The notes under the pieces: generated by a model
What the model was told of the DNA's origin: nothing
The model's input: the letters and a program-made list of their open reading frames with translations, nothing else
The model's database searches: none
Shown: in pieces, positions 8,490-16,831 of the stretch
How the letters are laid out: the number at the start of each line of letters is the position of its first letter
How positions within the stretch are numbered: position 1 is the first letter of the stretch
Translations under genes and position numbers: made by a program
From: Streptomyces sp. QL37
GTDB lineage: Bacteria; Actinomycetota; Actinomycetes; Streptomycetales; Streptomycetaceae
NCBI RefSeq assembly: GCF_002941025.1
Contig: NZ_PTJS01000001.1
Span: 992,001 to 1,056,000 of the forward strand
DNA: 64,000 nucleotides
Reading direction: 5' to 3'

Positions 8490-10016
8490 TCAGTGGCCGC
8501 TCCACCACCGCATGACGGCGCGCCAGAGCTTCGTCGGCCCGCTCCGCTGTGCCGGGATGAGAGCTCCCTCACCGGGTGCCGCGTGCTGCGCCTCGGCGGT
8601 CCGCACTCCGGCCGGGACCTGGCCCGCCGGGGCGGCCATGGGGCCGCGGGGGGTGACGGGCGACGACACCTGCCAGTCGACGTGCGACCGGGACCGGGCC
8701 ACCGCGGGCAGCGGTTCGGCGTCGATCTCCTGCTCCGGGGCGGGGGCGAAGCCCGCCGGCAGGTCCACCAGGTGCCGTGACATGAAGTTCCCGGCCCAGT
8801 TCAGCTTCTCCTCGTCGACAGCGAGTTCCAGGTCGGGCAGGCGCATCAGCAGGGCGTCCACGCCGACGTCGGCGATGGCTCGTCCGATGTCCTGGCCGGG
8901 GCACTCGTGGGGGCCGCTGCTGAACGCCAGGTGGGCGCGGTTGCCCTCCATGCTGACGGTGAGGTCGGGCCGCACGGCGGGGTCGGTGTTGGCCGGTGCG
9001 ATGCCGACGATCAGGGCGTCCCCCGCCTTGATCTGCTGTCCGCCGAGCTCGGTGTCGCCCACCGCCCACCGGCCGAGGACCGAGGTGAAGGGCGGCTCGT
9101 CCCACAGCGTCTGCTCGACCGCCTCGGGCACGGTCATGTGCCCACCGCTGAGCCTGGCCCGGAACCTGGGGTCCGTGAGGACCATGCGCAGCACGTTGGC
9201 GATCAGGTTGGTGGTCGTCTCGTAGGCGACGATCAGAACCACCCGCAGGTGCTCGCTGACCTCCTTGTCGGTGAGGCCGGCGGGGTGTTCGACCAGCCAG
9301 GTGGCGAAGTCCTCGGCGGGGGCCGCCCGGCGGCGCTGGACCAGCCGGTCGAGTGCGCCGATCACGTAGGCGTTGCTCGCGACCGCGGTCTCCGAGCCGC
9401 GCGTCATGTCCCGGGCGGCCTGCACCAGCCGGTCGTCGTACTCCTCCGGCATGCCGATGATCGCGCACATCACCATCATCGGGAGACGCTCGGCGAACTG
9501 GCTGACCAGCTCGACCCGGCCTTCCCCGCAGAAGTCGTTGACGAGCCGGTTGCTGTACCGGTTGATGTGGCGGCGCACGCCACGGGTGTCGATGCGCGCC
9601 ATGCTGTCGGTGACCGCGCCGCGCAGCCGTTCGTGTTCGGCGCCTTCGGCGAAGGAGCACACCGGCTGCCAGGTGAAGAGCGGGGCGAGCGGGTGGTCCG
9701 GGGCCACGCTGCCGTCCTGCAGTCCGCGCCACCGCCGGGAGTCGCGGGAGAACTGCGAGGGGGTCCGGGTCATGTGGAGGTTCTCGCTGTGTCCGAGCAC
9801 CAGCCAGGCGGGAACGTCCTCGTGCAACAGGACGGGCGCCACGGAGCCGTGCTCGGCGCGCAGCTTCTCGTACAGACCCGTGGGGTCCGCCTCGGCCTCC
9901 GGGCCGTACAGCCGGCGCAGTCCGCCGGGCCCGATGCCCGTGCCGTGGGCGGGGCATTGCGGGGGTGGCACCGGACCGGTGGCGGATCCGGGTTCGTGCT
10001 GGAAGGGGGTTGTCAC
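8490..10016 (-). CDS. cvnE: Conservon cytochrome P450 (CvnE), CYP157-like, EXXR motif replaced
   Basis: A 508-residue P450. The heme loop FSSGPHECPGQDIGR supplies the thiolate cysteine, and the I-helix reads VLIVAYETTTNLIAN. Where other P450s have E-x-x-R in the K-helix (usual context VEEALRYDPP), this one reads VEQTLWDEPP, so both the Glu and the Arg are replaced. This is known for the CYP157 family of Streptomyces conservons (EQSLW in CYP157C1). After the P450 fold a tail of roughly 90 residues rich in Pro/Ala ends in the basic, aromatic KLWRAVMRWWSGH. The GTG at 10016 has GGAG 6 nt upstream. It is the last gene of the conservon, 77 nt after cvnD, and ends at a strong hairpin. CYP157 genes are often followed by a CYP154 or CYP156 gene; none is here. 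The substrate is unknown. Confidence 0.93.
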   Translation of the reverse strand: MTTPFQHEPGSATGPVPPPQCPAHGTGIGPGGLRRLYGPEAEADPTGLYEKLRAEHGSVAPVLLHEDVPAWLVLGHSENLHMTRTPSQFSRDSRRWRGLQDGSVAPDHPLAPLFTWQPVCSFAEGAEHERLRGAVTDSMARIDTRGVRRHINRYSNRLVNDFCGEGRVELVSQFAERLPMMVMCAIIGMPEEYDDRLVQAARDMTRGSETAVASNAYVIGALDRLVQRRRAAPAEDFATWLVEHPAGLTDKEVSEHLRVVLIVAYETTTNLIANVLRMVLTDPRFRARLSGGHMTVPEAVEQTLWDEPPFTSVLGRWAVGDTELGGQQIKAGDALIVGIAPANTDPAVRPDLTVSMEGNRAHLAFSSGPHECPGQDIGRAIADVGVDALLMRLPDLELAVDEEKLNWAGNFMSRHLVDLPAGFAPAPEQEIDAEPLPAVARSRSHVDWQVSSPVTPRGPMAAPAGQVPAGVRTAEAQHAAPGEGALIPAQRSGPTKLWRAVMRWWSGH

Positions 10017-10093
10017 AGTGGCTCCAGGTAAGACGTTCCGAGACCGGGCGAGTGGGGACAGGGCCCGTTCAGAGGCAGAGGTGCGTGCCGTCG

Positions 10094-10708
10094 TCAGGCG
10101 AGCGGCACGGCAAGGCGGTGCAGGTAGCGCATCAGGGTCATCAGCACATCGCGGCTGGAGGTGCGCAGCCGGGCGTCGCAGTCGATCATCGGGACCTCCT
10201 CCGGCAGGTCCAGGGCGCTGCGCAGGGCCTCGACGGGGTGGCGCGGCGCGCCGGGGAAGGTGTTGACGGCCACCACGAACGGGACGCCGCGCTCCTCCAG
10301 CCTGCCGATGACGTCGAAACTGACCTGGAGCCGACGGGTGTCGATGAGGACGACGGCTCCGAGCGCTCCTTCGAAGAGTCCGTTCCACAGGAACCAGAAG
10401 CGTTCCTGGCCGGGGGTGCCGAACAGGTAGAGGATCAGTTCGTCGCTGAGGCTGATCCGCCCGAAGTCCATGGCGACGGTGGTGGCGGTCTTGGTCTCCA
10501 CACCCACGTTGTCGTCCACGCCGACACCGGCCTGGGTCATGGTCTCTTCGGTGGTCAGGGGCCGGATCTCGCTCACCGAGCCGACCAAGGTGGTCTTGCC
10601 GACCCCGAACCCGCCGACGACGACGACCTTCACCGCGGCCGTGGCCGTGTCGGGAAGGACGTCCTCGCTGCGCGGGCCCGTGATCGTGTCAGAGCTTCTG
10701 AAGTCCAT
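10094..10708 (-). CDS. cvnD: Conservon GTPase-like protein CvnD
   Basis: A 204-residue small Ras-like GTP-binding protein. Walker A is GGFGVGKTTLVG (near residue 32), the G3 region is LFGTPGQERFWFLW, and GALGAVVLIDTRR follows. The usual NKxD base-recognition motif reads VAVNTFPG, a form typical of conservon CvnD proteins. It resembles MglA-type GTPases that work with roadblock proteins, here CvnB. Its ATG lies 20 nt inside the end of cvnC, so translation is coupled. In studied conservons the CvnA-D proteins interact near the membrane in a G-protein-like signalling complex. Confidence 0.93.
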   Translation of the reverse strand: MDFRSSDTITGPRSEDVLPDTATAAVKVVVVGGFGVGKTTLVGSVSEIRPLTTEETMTQAGVGVDDNVGVETKTATTVAMDFGRISLSDELILYLFGTPGQERFWFLWNGLFEGALGAVVLIDTRRLQVSFDVIGRLEERGVPFVVAVNTFPGAPRHPVEALRSALDLPEEVPMIDCDARLRTSSRDVLMTLMRYLHRLAVPLA

Positions 10709-11057
10709 GCATCACCGCTTCGAGGAGGGACCGGTCCGGGAGCGCGGCGCGGACGATGGGCGCGCGCGACTCGATCAGTTCGGTCGCCAGGAGTTCTGTC
10801 AGGAGCGAGGTGACCACACTGAAGGGGAGGCTCAGATAGGCCGAGATCTCGGCGACGGACAACGGTGCCCTGCAGAGCCGCAGGATCGCGGCCTGCTCGG
10901 GCTGGACCGTCGGCGACGGCTCGGCCTGTGCCACCACCATCGTGACGAGGTCGAGTTCAGCTCTTTCACCGTCGGGGGCACCGGTGATCACGTACAGCCG
11001 TTCCGGGTCGCTCACCGCCGGGTCGGCCTTACGGCGTTCTCGCCGGGGAGGACTCAT
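10689..11057 (-). CDS. cvnC: Conservon DUF742 protein CvnC
   Basis: A 122-residue DUF742 protein with a winged-helix-like core: LYVITGAPDG near the start, then ILRLCRAPLSVAEISAYLSLPFSV and LLTELLATELIESRAP. I start it at the ATG at 11057, which overlaps the cvnB stop as ATGA; the larger open frame upstream is not coding. It overlaps cvnD by 20 nt. DUF742 proteins are constant conservon members, thought to act in the CvnA-D complex; a DNA-binding role has not been shown to my knowledge. Confidence 0.92.
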   Translation of the reverse strand: MSPPRRERRKADPAVSDPERLYVITGAPDGERAELDLVTMVVAQAEPSPTVQPEQAAILRLCRAPLSVAEISAYLSLPFSVVTSLLTELLATELIESRAPIVRAALPDRSLLEAVMHGLQKL

Positions 11058-11461
11058 CCGGCCTGCCCGTCGTGGCGCGGAGGACTCGTCAGGTGCGCGC
11101 CGATACGGACGACCATGTCGCGCATGCGGGCACCCACCAGTCCGGCGTCGACCGTCTCGCCGGCGAGGACCGCGAGGTAGGCTCCGGCGCCCGCCGCCAT
11201 CAGGTAGAAGAACCCTCCGGTGACCTCGATGACGACGAGCTTCATCAGGCCGTCGCTGTACGGGATTTCGGTGGCGACGGCCGCGGCCAGGCTCTGCAGC
11301 CCGGCACAGGCGGCGGCGAGGCGGTCGGCGACGTCGGGGTCGCCGCCGTGCCGGGCGATGCGGAGGCCGTCGGCGGAGAGCACCACGATCTGGTGGATGC
11401 TCGGTACGTCGTCGGCCAGTTCCTTGAGCATCCAGTCCATGTTTCCCCGCTGCTGGATCAC
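11054..11461 (-). CDS. cvnB: Conservon roadblock/LC7 protein CvnB
   Basis: A 135-residue roadblock/LC7 protein: DWMLKELADDVPSIHQIVVL, SADGLRIAR, then LAAACAGLQSLA and GLMKLVVIEVTGGFFYLMAAG. Roadblock proteins dimerise and regulate MglA/CvnD-type GTPases. I chose the GTG at 11461, which overlaps the cvnA stop (GTGA) with GGGAGA about 7 nt upstream. An ATG seven codons later, behind GGGGA, is a possible alternative. Its end overlaps cvnC as ATGA. Confidence 0.92.
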   Translation of the reverse strand: MIQQRGNMDWMLKELADDVPSIHQIVVLSADGLRIARHGGDPDVADRLAAACAGLQSLAAAVATEIPYSDGLMKLVVIEVTGGFFYLMAAGAGAYLAVLAGETVDAGLVGARMRDMVVRIGAHLTSPPRHDGQAG

Positions 11462-13086
11462 TTCTCGTCTCCCTTGTCCCACACGTCGTCAGATTCTGTG
11501 TCGTGCTCCGGCTCCTTGGGCACTCCGTTGACGGCCTGGGTGAAGGCCTCCAGCCAGAGACCGGGCGGTGCCGTGCCGCCGCCGCCCTGTCCGTTGTGCC
11601 CGTTGCGGGCGGCGGGCTCCGAGGCCGGCGCCGACTGCTGCGGGAGGTTGTGCGAACCGAGGGGCGCGCGCCCACGGCTGCGGCGCTGCGGGAGGCCGCC
11701 CTCGGTCCATTCGGTCACGACGATCTCGTCGTCGCCCATGGCCGACGCGGTGGGCGCGGACCGTGCGGCGGATGCCGCCGGGGCCGGCGCGGGGGCCGGG
11801 GACGCGAGCGACGGGACGGGCCCGGTCGCGGCGGGGCGCGCCTTGTGCTTGCCGCGCGGCGGGACGACGTGCTTCATCTGCGACATGTCGAGCGAGCTCT
11901 GGGGCCGCGAGGTGGCGCCGATGCCGTGCGCGATGCCGGGGGCGGGTCCGGTGGTGATCATGTCGCGCGGCACGATGAGTACGGCGCGGACCCCTCCGTA
12001 TGCGGACTGCCGCAAGGAGACCTGGAGTTGATACATGCGGGCGAGGCGGCCGACGACGGCCATGCCGAGCCGCGGGGACTCCCCCAGGTCGTTCATGTTG
12101 ATACCGGCCTGGGCCTGGGCGAGCATGTTCTCGGCCCGCGCGCGGGCCTCCTCGCTGAGGCTGACGCCGCCGTCCTCGATCTCGATGGCGATGCCCGTCT
12201 GCACCTCGACCGCGGTGACGTGCACCCGCGTCTGGGGCGGCGAGTAACGCGTCGCGTTGTCCAGGAGTTCGGCGCAGGCGTGGATGAGCGGCTCGACCGC
12301 GGTGCCGACGATGGCGACCTTGGCGATCGAGTGCAGATCGACCCGCTGGTACTCCAGGATCCGGGACATCGCGCCACGCAGAACGCTGAACAGCGGTACG
12401 GCCTTGGGCCACTGTCGGCTGGGGCGGGCGCCGCCGAGCACGGCGATGGAGTCGGCGAGCCGCCCGATGAGCGCGGTGCCGTGGTCGATGCGGAGCAGGT
12501 CGTCGAACACATCGGGGTTACGCCCGTGGTGGTCCTCCATCTCCCGGAGTTCGCTGGCCTGTCGGTGGACGATGGCCTGGACCCGGCGGGCGACGCTGAC
12601 GAAGGCGCGCTGCGCGGAGTCACGCATCGCCTCTTCGTTGTCGATGATGTCGAGGACCTGGAGGACCAGGGCTCGTTGCGCCTTGGGGAGGTTCCGGTAC
12701 GACGCGTCCGCGTCGACGATGTCGCGCATCACCTCCTGCGGCGAGTTGCTGGCACGCAGCCTGCGGATCGCGGCCGGCAGGAGTTCCTTGCTGAGCCGTT
12801 CGGTCTCCTGGTCGTACGTGGCGACGCGGTGTTCCAGGGCGGCGATGCGCTGTTCGTACTCGGCGCGCTGGACGCGCATCGCCCGGCGCCGGCGGTTCAG
12901 CACGACGGTGAGCGTGGCGACCACGACTGTGGCGATCGCACCGCACCAGACGACTGCCGCCCGCGTGGCCCCGGTGACCGGCACGGCGCCTGCGGCGGTC
13001 GCGCCGGCCATCAGCACGACGGGCAGGAGCGCCGCGCGCACTACGGGGATGTCTCTTTTGGTCGGCGGTGATTCAACACGGACCAT
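11458..13086 (-). CDS. cvnA: Conservon sensor kinase-like protein CvnA
   Basis: A 542-residue membrane protein and first gene of the conservon. Two hydrophobic helices at residues about 16-37 and 43-63 are followed by a coiled-coil linker rich in R/E/Q and a GHKL ATPase domain: N box ACAELLDNATRYSPP near residue 270, IEIEDGGVSLS, then LGMAVVGRLARMY. The last 150 residues are a disordered Pro/Ala/Gly-rich tail. CvnA proteins resemble histidine kinases, but conservons have no paired response regulator; signal passes to CvnB-D. The upstream 631-nt region is the probable promoter and carries several inverted repeats. Confidence 0.94.
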   Translation of the reverse strand: MVRVESPPTKRDIPVVRAALLPVVLMAGATAAGAVPVTGATRAAVVWCGAIATVVVATLTVVLNRRRRAMRVQRAEYEQRIAALEHRVATYDQETERLSKELLPAAIRRLRASNSPQEVMRDIVDADASYRNLPKAQRALVLQVLDIIDNEEAMRDSAQRAFVSVARRVQAIVHRQASELREMEDHHGRNPDVFDDLLRIDHGTALIGRLADSIAVLGGARPSRQWPKAVPLFSVLRGAMSRILEYQRVDLHSIAKVAIVGTAVEPLIHACAELLDNATRYSPPQTRVHVTAVEVQTGIAIEIEDGGVSLSEEARARAENMLAQAQAGINMNDLGESPRLGMAVVGRLARMYQLQVSLRQSAYGGVRAVLIVPRDMITTGPAPGIAHGIGATSRPQSSLDMSQMKHVVPPRGKHKARPAATGPVPSLASPAPAPAPAASAARSAPTASAMGDDEIVVTEWTEGGLPQRRSRGRAPLGSHNLPQQSAPASEPAARNGHNGQGGGGTAPPGLWLEAFTQAVNGVPKEPEHDTESDDVWDKGDEK

Positions 13087-13131
13087 CTAAACCCTCTGGC
13101 GGTTGATTCGGGAAGGTATTCGGGATGCATG

Positions 13132-13161
13132 GCACTTGTCCGCACATTCGTGAACAAGTGC
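13132..13161. promoter_or_regulatory. Inverted repeat 46 nt upstream of cvnA
   Basis: GCACTTGT and ACAAGTGC form perfect 8-bp arms separated by 14 nt, in the position of a core promoter or operator for the conservon. The binding protein, if any, is unknown. The 30-nt span could accommodate a dimer on one helical face. Confidence 0.45.
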
Positions 13162-13347
13162 TCGGATGCGTATCAACTCGACTTCACTGCGCGTGAGCCT
13201 AGCCAGATCAGAACAGTGCCTCGGCATATTCGCCCAACCCCCTGCGCGAACACGCGGGCGGTAATACACTCGCCAGTTTTCGCACTCAACGCCATCGAGC
13301 GTGCGCGGGGAGTGACGCTTCACGAGAATCGGGAGAAAGCACACTCA

Positions 13348-13370
13348 GATGTCCCATCCTGAGGGACATC
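13348..13370. promoter_or_regulatory. Inverted repeat in conservon upstream region
   Basis: GATGTCCC, a 7-nt spacer, then GGGACATC. The arms are perfect, and a second repeat CTCAG/CTGAG overlaps them. It lies about 260 nt upstream of cvnA. It could be an operator or, if transcribed, a short hairpin. Confidence 0.35.
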
Positions 13371-13659
13371 GAGGTCTTCGAGGCGGCCACGCCGGGCGGC
13401 GAATTTCCAGCAGAAACCAGAAATTATACGTACACACGAGCGATAACACTCGATGTATACGAACAGAACTGCACCTCAGGGCGGGACGAGGGCACATGTG
13501 ATCGAATCGGATCGAAAGGAGCAGATCCCTGAGCGACGGACGGGTGTACGAAGCTTTGGCGCGGAGTCCGCGCGGGCCGCGCCGCAGGGTCGCCGGGTGG
13601 CCGGCCGAGAACGGCACCGCCGTTGCCCGCCCGCGCGGCCCTCACCGTCGGTGAGGACA

Positions 13660-13680
13660 CCCGGCCGTCCGGGGGCCGGG
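13660..13680 (-). terminator. Hairpin after MarR gene
   Basis: CCCGGCC and GGCCGGG pair around a 7-nt loop, 38 nt after the MarR stop. A second hairpin (CCTCACC/GGTGAGG, 13640-13656) follows in the same direction. Together they are a plausible end for the FUSC-MarR transcript. Confidence 0.45.
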
Positions 13681-13717
13681 CTCGCCCGCCCTCGGTCCGC
13701 GCCGGAGCGGCGCGGCC

Positions 13718-14221
13718 TCAGCGGCGGCCGCCGAGCCGGCCCTCCAGTTGCACCAGCAGCTCGCCGAGCTGTGCGCTCAGGCCGCCACGGGTCTCCTCGT
13801 CGAGCCCGGAGAGCACCGACCGCTCGTACGCGAGCTGTTCGGGCAGCAGACGGTCGACCAGGTCACGCCCTGCCTCCGTCAGCCCGACGTGGGCGACCCT
13901 GCGGTCCCTGGCATCGCTCCGGCGGCCGATCAGGCCGGACTCCTGAAGGGCACGCAGCCGCTTCGTGACGGCGGCTCCGGACGAGAAGGTCTCCCGGGCC
14001 AGCTCGCCCGGCGTGAGCTCACGGTCGGTGCGCCGCATCGCGCCGAGCAGATCGAATTCGGCACGGGTGAGACCCGCGGCCCGCAAGGGGGCGTCCTCGG
14101 CCTGCTGGAGCAGGGCCGCGCAGCGGTTGATGCGGCCGATGAGTTCCATCGGGCCCGTGTCGAGCCCGGGGTTGACGGCCTGCCACTGCCTTACCACCGA
14201 GGCCACGATGTCGTCGGTCAC
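13718..14221 (-). CDS. MarR-family transcriptional regulator
   Basis: A 167-residue winged-helix regulator: LLQQAEDAPLRAAGLTRAEFD, then LTPGELARETFSSGAAVTKRL as the recognition region and GLIGRRSDARDRRVAHVGLTEAG as the wing. The GTG at 14221 overlaps the stop of the upstream FUSC transporter as GTGA with GGAG in front, so this gene is translationally coupled to the transporter it probably controls. The usual pattern is derepression by an aromatic acid or similar ligand of the efflux pump; the ligand is unknown. Confidence 0.9.
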   Translation of the reverse strand: MTDDIVASVVRQWQAVNPGLDTGPMELIGRINRCAALLQQAEDAPLRAAGLTRAEFDLLGAMRRTDRELTPGELARETFSSGAAVTKRLRALQESGLIGRRSDARDRRVAHVGLTEAGRDLVDRLLPEQLAYERSVLSGLDEETRGGLSAQLGELLVQLEGRLGGRR

Positions 14222-15921
14222 ACCGCTCCGTTCTCCGGGGGCAGGGTGATCAACCCCTGCCGTTGTGCTGTCGCCGCGAGCGTACGGTGTCCCGCCTGCT
14301 CGGCCGCCAGCAGCTCTTCCTCGGGCAGGGCGCGCTGCCACCACTCGCCCGACGCGATGTCGCCGGCGTCGCGCAGCTCGACGAGGGAGGCGGTCAGCCT
14401 CCTGCGCGCCGTCTCGAGCGCGAGGGCGTCGGCTGCCGGGTCGGCGACCGCCCGCTCGGCGCGGTCCCGGGCATCCAGCGCGGCGGCGAGGGCCCGTTCC
14501 ACGCGCCCCGACGCCCGGCGGTTGGTGACGGCGACCGCGGCGAGGAAGCCGACCGCGACGCCCACGAGGGTGTCCAGCGCGCGGTCGGCGATGAGCTCAC
14601 CCGCCGGCTGGAAGCCGCCGAATTCCAGGATCAGCAGGGCCATCGGGGTGACGGCGACGGAACCGAGCCAGTAGTTGCGGGTGATCAGTGCCTCGGCGGC
14701 GAAGTTGAAGAACAGGACGCACAGGACGAGGACGAGCGGGCTCACCCGGGCGAGCGGGATGACGGCCGCGAAGACCAGGACGCCGAGAAGGTTGCCGACG
14801 GTCCGTTGCAGGGCCCTGCTCCAGGAGAGGGTGAGGTTGGGCTGGTAGACGGAGGCCGCGGTGACGATGGCCCAGTACGGGTGCCCCACACCCAGCGCCG
14901 AGGACGCGTATCCGGCCAGGGCGCAGCCCACGAGCGTACGGAAGGCGACCGGCAGCACCGGCGAGCCGGGGCCGAGTGCGCGGAGCAGCCTGCGCCGGGC
15001 CTCGCGCCGGCCCCGCCGCATCCGCTGTCCGGCCCGCTCGGCGTCGATCCCGAAGAGCTCCTCCAGCGTGCCGGGCGCCGGCGGCGGACAGGGTACGGGG
15101 CCGCGGCCCCGGGTCCCCGCCGCCCACCGGCGGAGCTCGTCCGGTCCGGCGCCGGGGACACGACCGCCGGACCCGGTGGTGGCGAGGGCCCGCTCGGCGT
15201 GGACGACGAGCCGCTCCAGCTCCTGGCGTACGGGGGTGGGGCGTCCGGCGGCGAGCAGTGACTGCCAGGCCGCCTGGACCGCCGCGGCCGCGGCGTGCCG
15301 GGTCCGGGCGTCGGGACTCGCCGCGTGCGCCGCGGCGGCGTCGAGCGCGCGTGCGGTGGCGAGACGCTCCGGCCCCTCCCTGTGCCACAGGGCCGGGCCG
15401 GTGGTGACCAGCCAGGAGAAGGCGCCCGCGGCCAGCATCAGGGCCATGTGCCCCGGCACCTGCCCGAGCTCCTGCGGGGCGAAGAGCGCGGCGGACGTGA
15501 CGAAGGCGAAGATCACGTTGCCGGGCGGGCCGATGCGCGTCGCGTCGCAGAAGGTCTTCTGCACGGCCGCGAGCAGCGCGCCGACACCGATCAGCACCGC
15601 GGTCGAGTCGGTGAGCGAGGCGGCCACCAGCGCGACGGCGAGGCCGGCCGCCATCCCCAGGATCACGCGGAGGACGGTGTGGACCCTCCGGGCGTACGGC
15701 AGGTTGTGGCCGTAGAGCGCGCAGAGCGATCCCGCCATCGTGTACATGACGAGGTCGAGGCGGTCGAGGGAGTACAGCAGCAGGTTCGGGACGGCCGAGG
15801 CGACCACCACGCTCAGCGCGGGCTTGTACCAGATCTCCGCGGGGCTGTTCAGCCTCAGGACACCGGTGACCGGCAGTTTGTGGACGGATGGCTTCCGGGG
15901 TCGCATGGCTGTATCACTCAC
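14218..15921 (-). CDS. FUSC-family (aromatic acid exporter-like) membrane protein
   Basis: A 567-residue inner-membrane protein with the duplicated FUSC layout. One group of hydrophobic helices lies at residues about 30-180, a soluble helical middle of about 150 residues follows, then a second membrane group at about 330-460 (FRTLVGCALAGYASSALGVG, YWAIVTAASVYQPN) and a soluble C-terminus. The middle YWAIVTAA...Q region is the family signature. Relatives export p-hydroxybenzoate or fusaric acid. The GTG at 15921 has only a weak ribosome-binding site; an ATG five codons later is no better. A short inverted repeat lies 20-31 nt upstream. Confidence 0.85.
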   Translation of the reverse strand: MSDTAMRPRKPSVHKLPVTGVLRLNSPAEIWYKPALSVVVASAVPNLLLYSLDRLDLVMYTMAGSLCALYGHNLPYARRVHTVLRVILGMAAGLAVALVAASLTDSTAVLIGVGALLAAVQKTFCDATRIGPPGNVIFAFVTSAALFAPQELGQVPGHMALMLAAGAFSWLVTTGPALWHREGPERLATARALDAAAAHAASPDARTRHAAAAAVQAAWQSLLAAGRPTPVRQELERLVVHAERALATTGSGGRVPGAGPDELRRWAAGTRGRGPVPCPPPAPGTLEELFGIDAERAGQRMRRGRREARRRLLRALGPGSPVLPVAFRTLVGCALAGYASSALGVGHPYWAIVTAASVYQPNLTLSWSRALQRTVGNLLGVLVFAAVIPLARVSPLVLVLCVLFFNFAAEALITRNYWLGSVAVTPMALLILEFGGFQPAGELIADRALDTLVGVAVGFLAAVAVTNRRASGRVERALAAALDARDRAERAVADPAADALALETARRRLTASLVELRDAGDIASGEWWQRALPEEELLAAEQAGHRTLAATAQRQGLITLPPENGAV

Positions 15922-15940
15922 TCAATTACTTTAGCAGGTG

Positions 15941-15952
15941 TTACACACGTAA
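15941..15952. promoter_or_regulatory. Short inverted repeat upstream of FUSC gene
   Basis: TTAC-ACAC-GTAA in the AT-rich gap between the divergent FUSC and VOC genes. It is the only symmetric element there, so it is a candidate site for the co-operonic MarR protein. It is short enough to be chance. Confidence 0.3.
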
Positions 15953-16066
15953 AATATCTGTCGATCGCACGCGGCCGTCTCCGGTAGCCGCCCTCTCCAC
16001 GCGGCCCTAGCGTGCTGCACAACAGCGTAGGAACGTGACTGTCGGCGCGCCTCGGGAGGAAACTGC

Positions 16067-16819
16067 ATGAAGCCCACGGAACCGGTGCCAGGTGGACCCT
16101 GTTGGGTCGAGTTGGGCACCCCGGACGTGCAGGCCGCCCAGACGTTCTACGCGAGCCTCTTCGGCTGGCGGTGCGAGACCGATCCACGGCCGGAGGCGGG
16201 CGGCTGCACGACGGCGCGCCTCGGTGAGGACGCCGTGGCGGCCTTCAGCCCTCTCTACCGGCCGGAACAGCGGCCCGCCTGGACCGTCTCCTTCGCCACC
16301 GAGGACGCGGACGCCACGGCCGGTGCCGTGCGTTCGGCCGGCGGCACGGTGCTGATGGGACCGATGGACGTGTTCGACCAGGGCAGATTCGCCGTGGCCG
16401 CCGACCCCTCGGGGGCGGTGTTCTCCCTCTGGCAGGCCCGCGCCTTCCGGGGCGCGGGACGCCTGAACGATGCCGGTGCGCTGGGCTGGGCCGAGCTCCG
16501 CACCTCCGACCCGCGGGGCGCACTCGCGTTCTACCCGTCGGTGTTCGACTGGACGGTGAGCAGCTCCGCGCACTTCACCCACTGGGGTGCGGACGGGGCC
16601 GACTTCGGCGGCATGAAGGTGCAGGACGACGACGAACGGGCCGAGGCACCACCGCACTGGCTGCCCTACTTCACGGTGTCCGACACCGAGGCCACCGCCG
16701 CCAGGGCCCTGACCGCGGGCGGCGAGCCGCTCGCACCGCCGACGCACATCCCGGGAGGGCCCTGGGTCGCGGTGCTCCGCGACCCGCAGGGGGCGCGGTT
16801 CGGCATCCACACGCCCTGA
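16067..16819 (+). CDS. VOC-family protein with two glyoxalase-like domains
   Basis: A 250-residue protein made of two vicinal-oxygen-chelate modules. Domain 1 (residues about 9-118) begins GGPCWVELGTPDVQAAQTFYASLFGW, given here as family context, and domain 2 (about 130-248) begins ALGWAELRTSDPRGALAFY. Each has the expected D-P-x-G-A ending. This CFP-30/glyoxalase-like family is common in Streptomyces, usually without known substrate. GGGAGG lies 8 nt before the ATG. It is divergent from the FUSC gene and converges on the pca MarR gene. Confidence 0.85.
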   Translation: MKPTEPVPGGPCWVELGTPDVQAAQTFYASLFGWRCETDPRPEAGGCTTARLGEDAVAAFSPLYRPEQRPAWTVSFATEDADATAGAVRSAGGTVLMGPMDVFDQGRFAVAADPSGAVFSLWQARAFRGAGRLNDAGALGWAELRTSDPRGALAFYPSVFDWTVSSSAHFTHWGADGADFGGMKVQDDDERAEAPPHWLPYFTVSDTEATAARALTAGGEPLAPPTHIPGGPWVAVLRDPQGARFGIHTP

Positions 16820-16831
16820 GGTGCCCCGCCG

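Larger units (their letters stand above)
13087..13717. other. 631-nt AT-richer non-coding region upstream of the conservon
   Basis: No credible gene lies here. Short open frames on both strands lack ribosome-binding sites and have non-Streptomyces codon use. The first 400 nt are clearly more AT-rich than the flanks, as promoter regions in this genus are. It holds the conservon promoter, two perfect inverted repeats listed separately, and near 13640-13680 the hairpins that end the MarR/FUSC operon. Confidence 0.6.

Noticed and set aside
13087..13362. Short open frames on both strands upstream of cvnA (85 and 77 codons)
   Set aside because: No ribosome-binding site, codon use unlike the neighbours, and they overlap each other in a promoter-like AT-richer stretch.
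13421..13460. Possible gamma-butyrolactone receptor site around TATACGTACACACGAG
   Set aside because: It has partial symmetry (CGAG/CTCG) and repeated TATACG, but the arms do not align as a continuous palindrome and do not match the ARE consensus I know.
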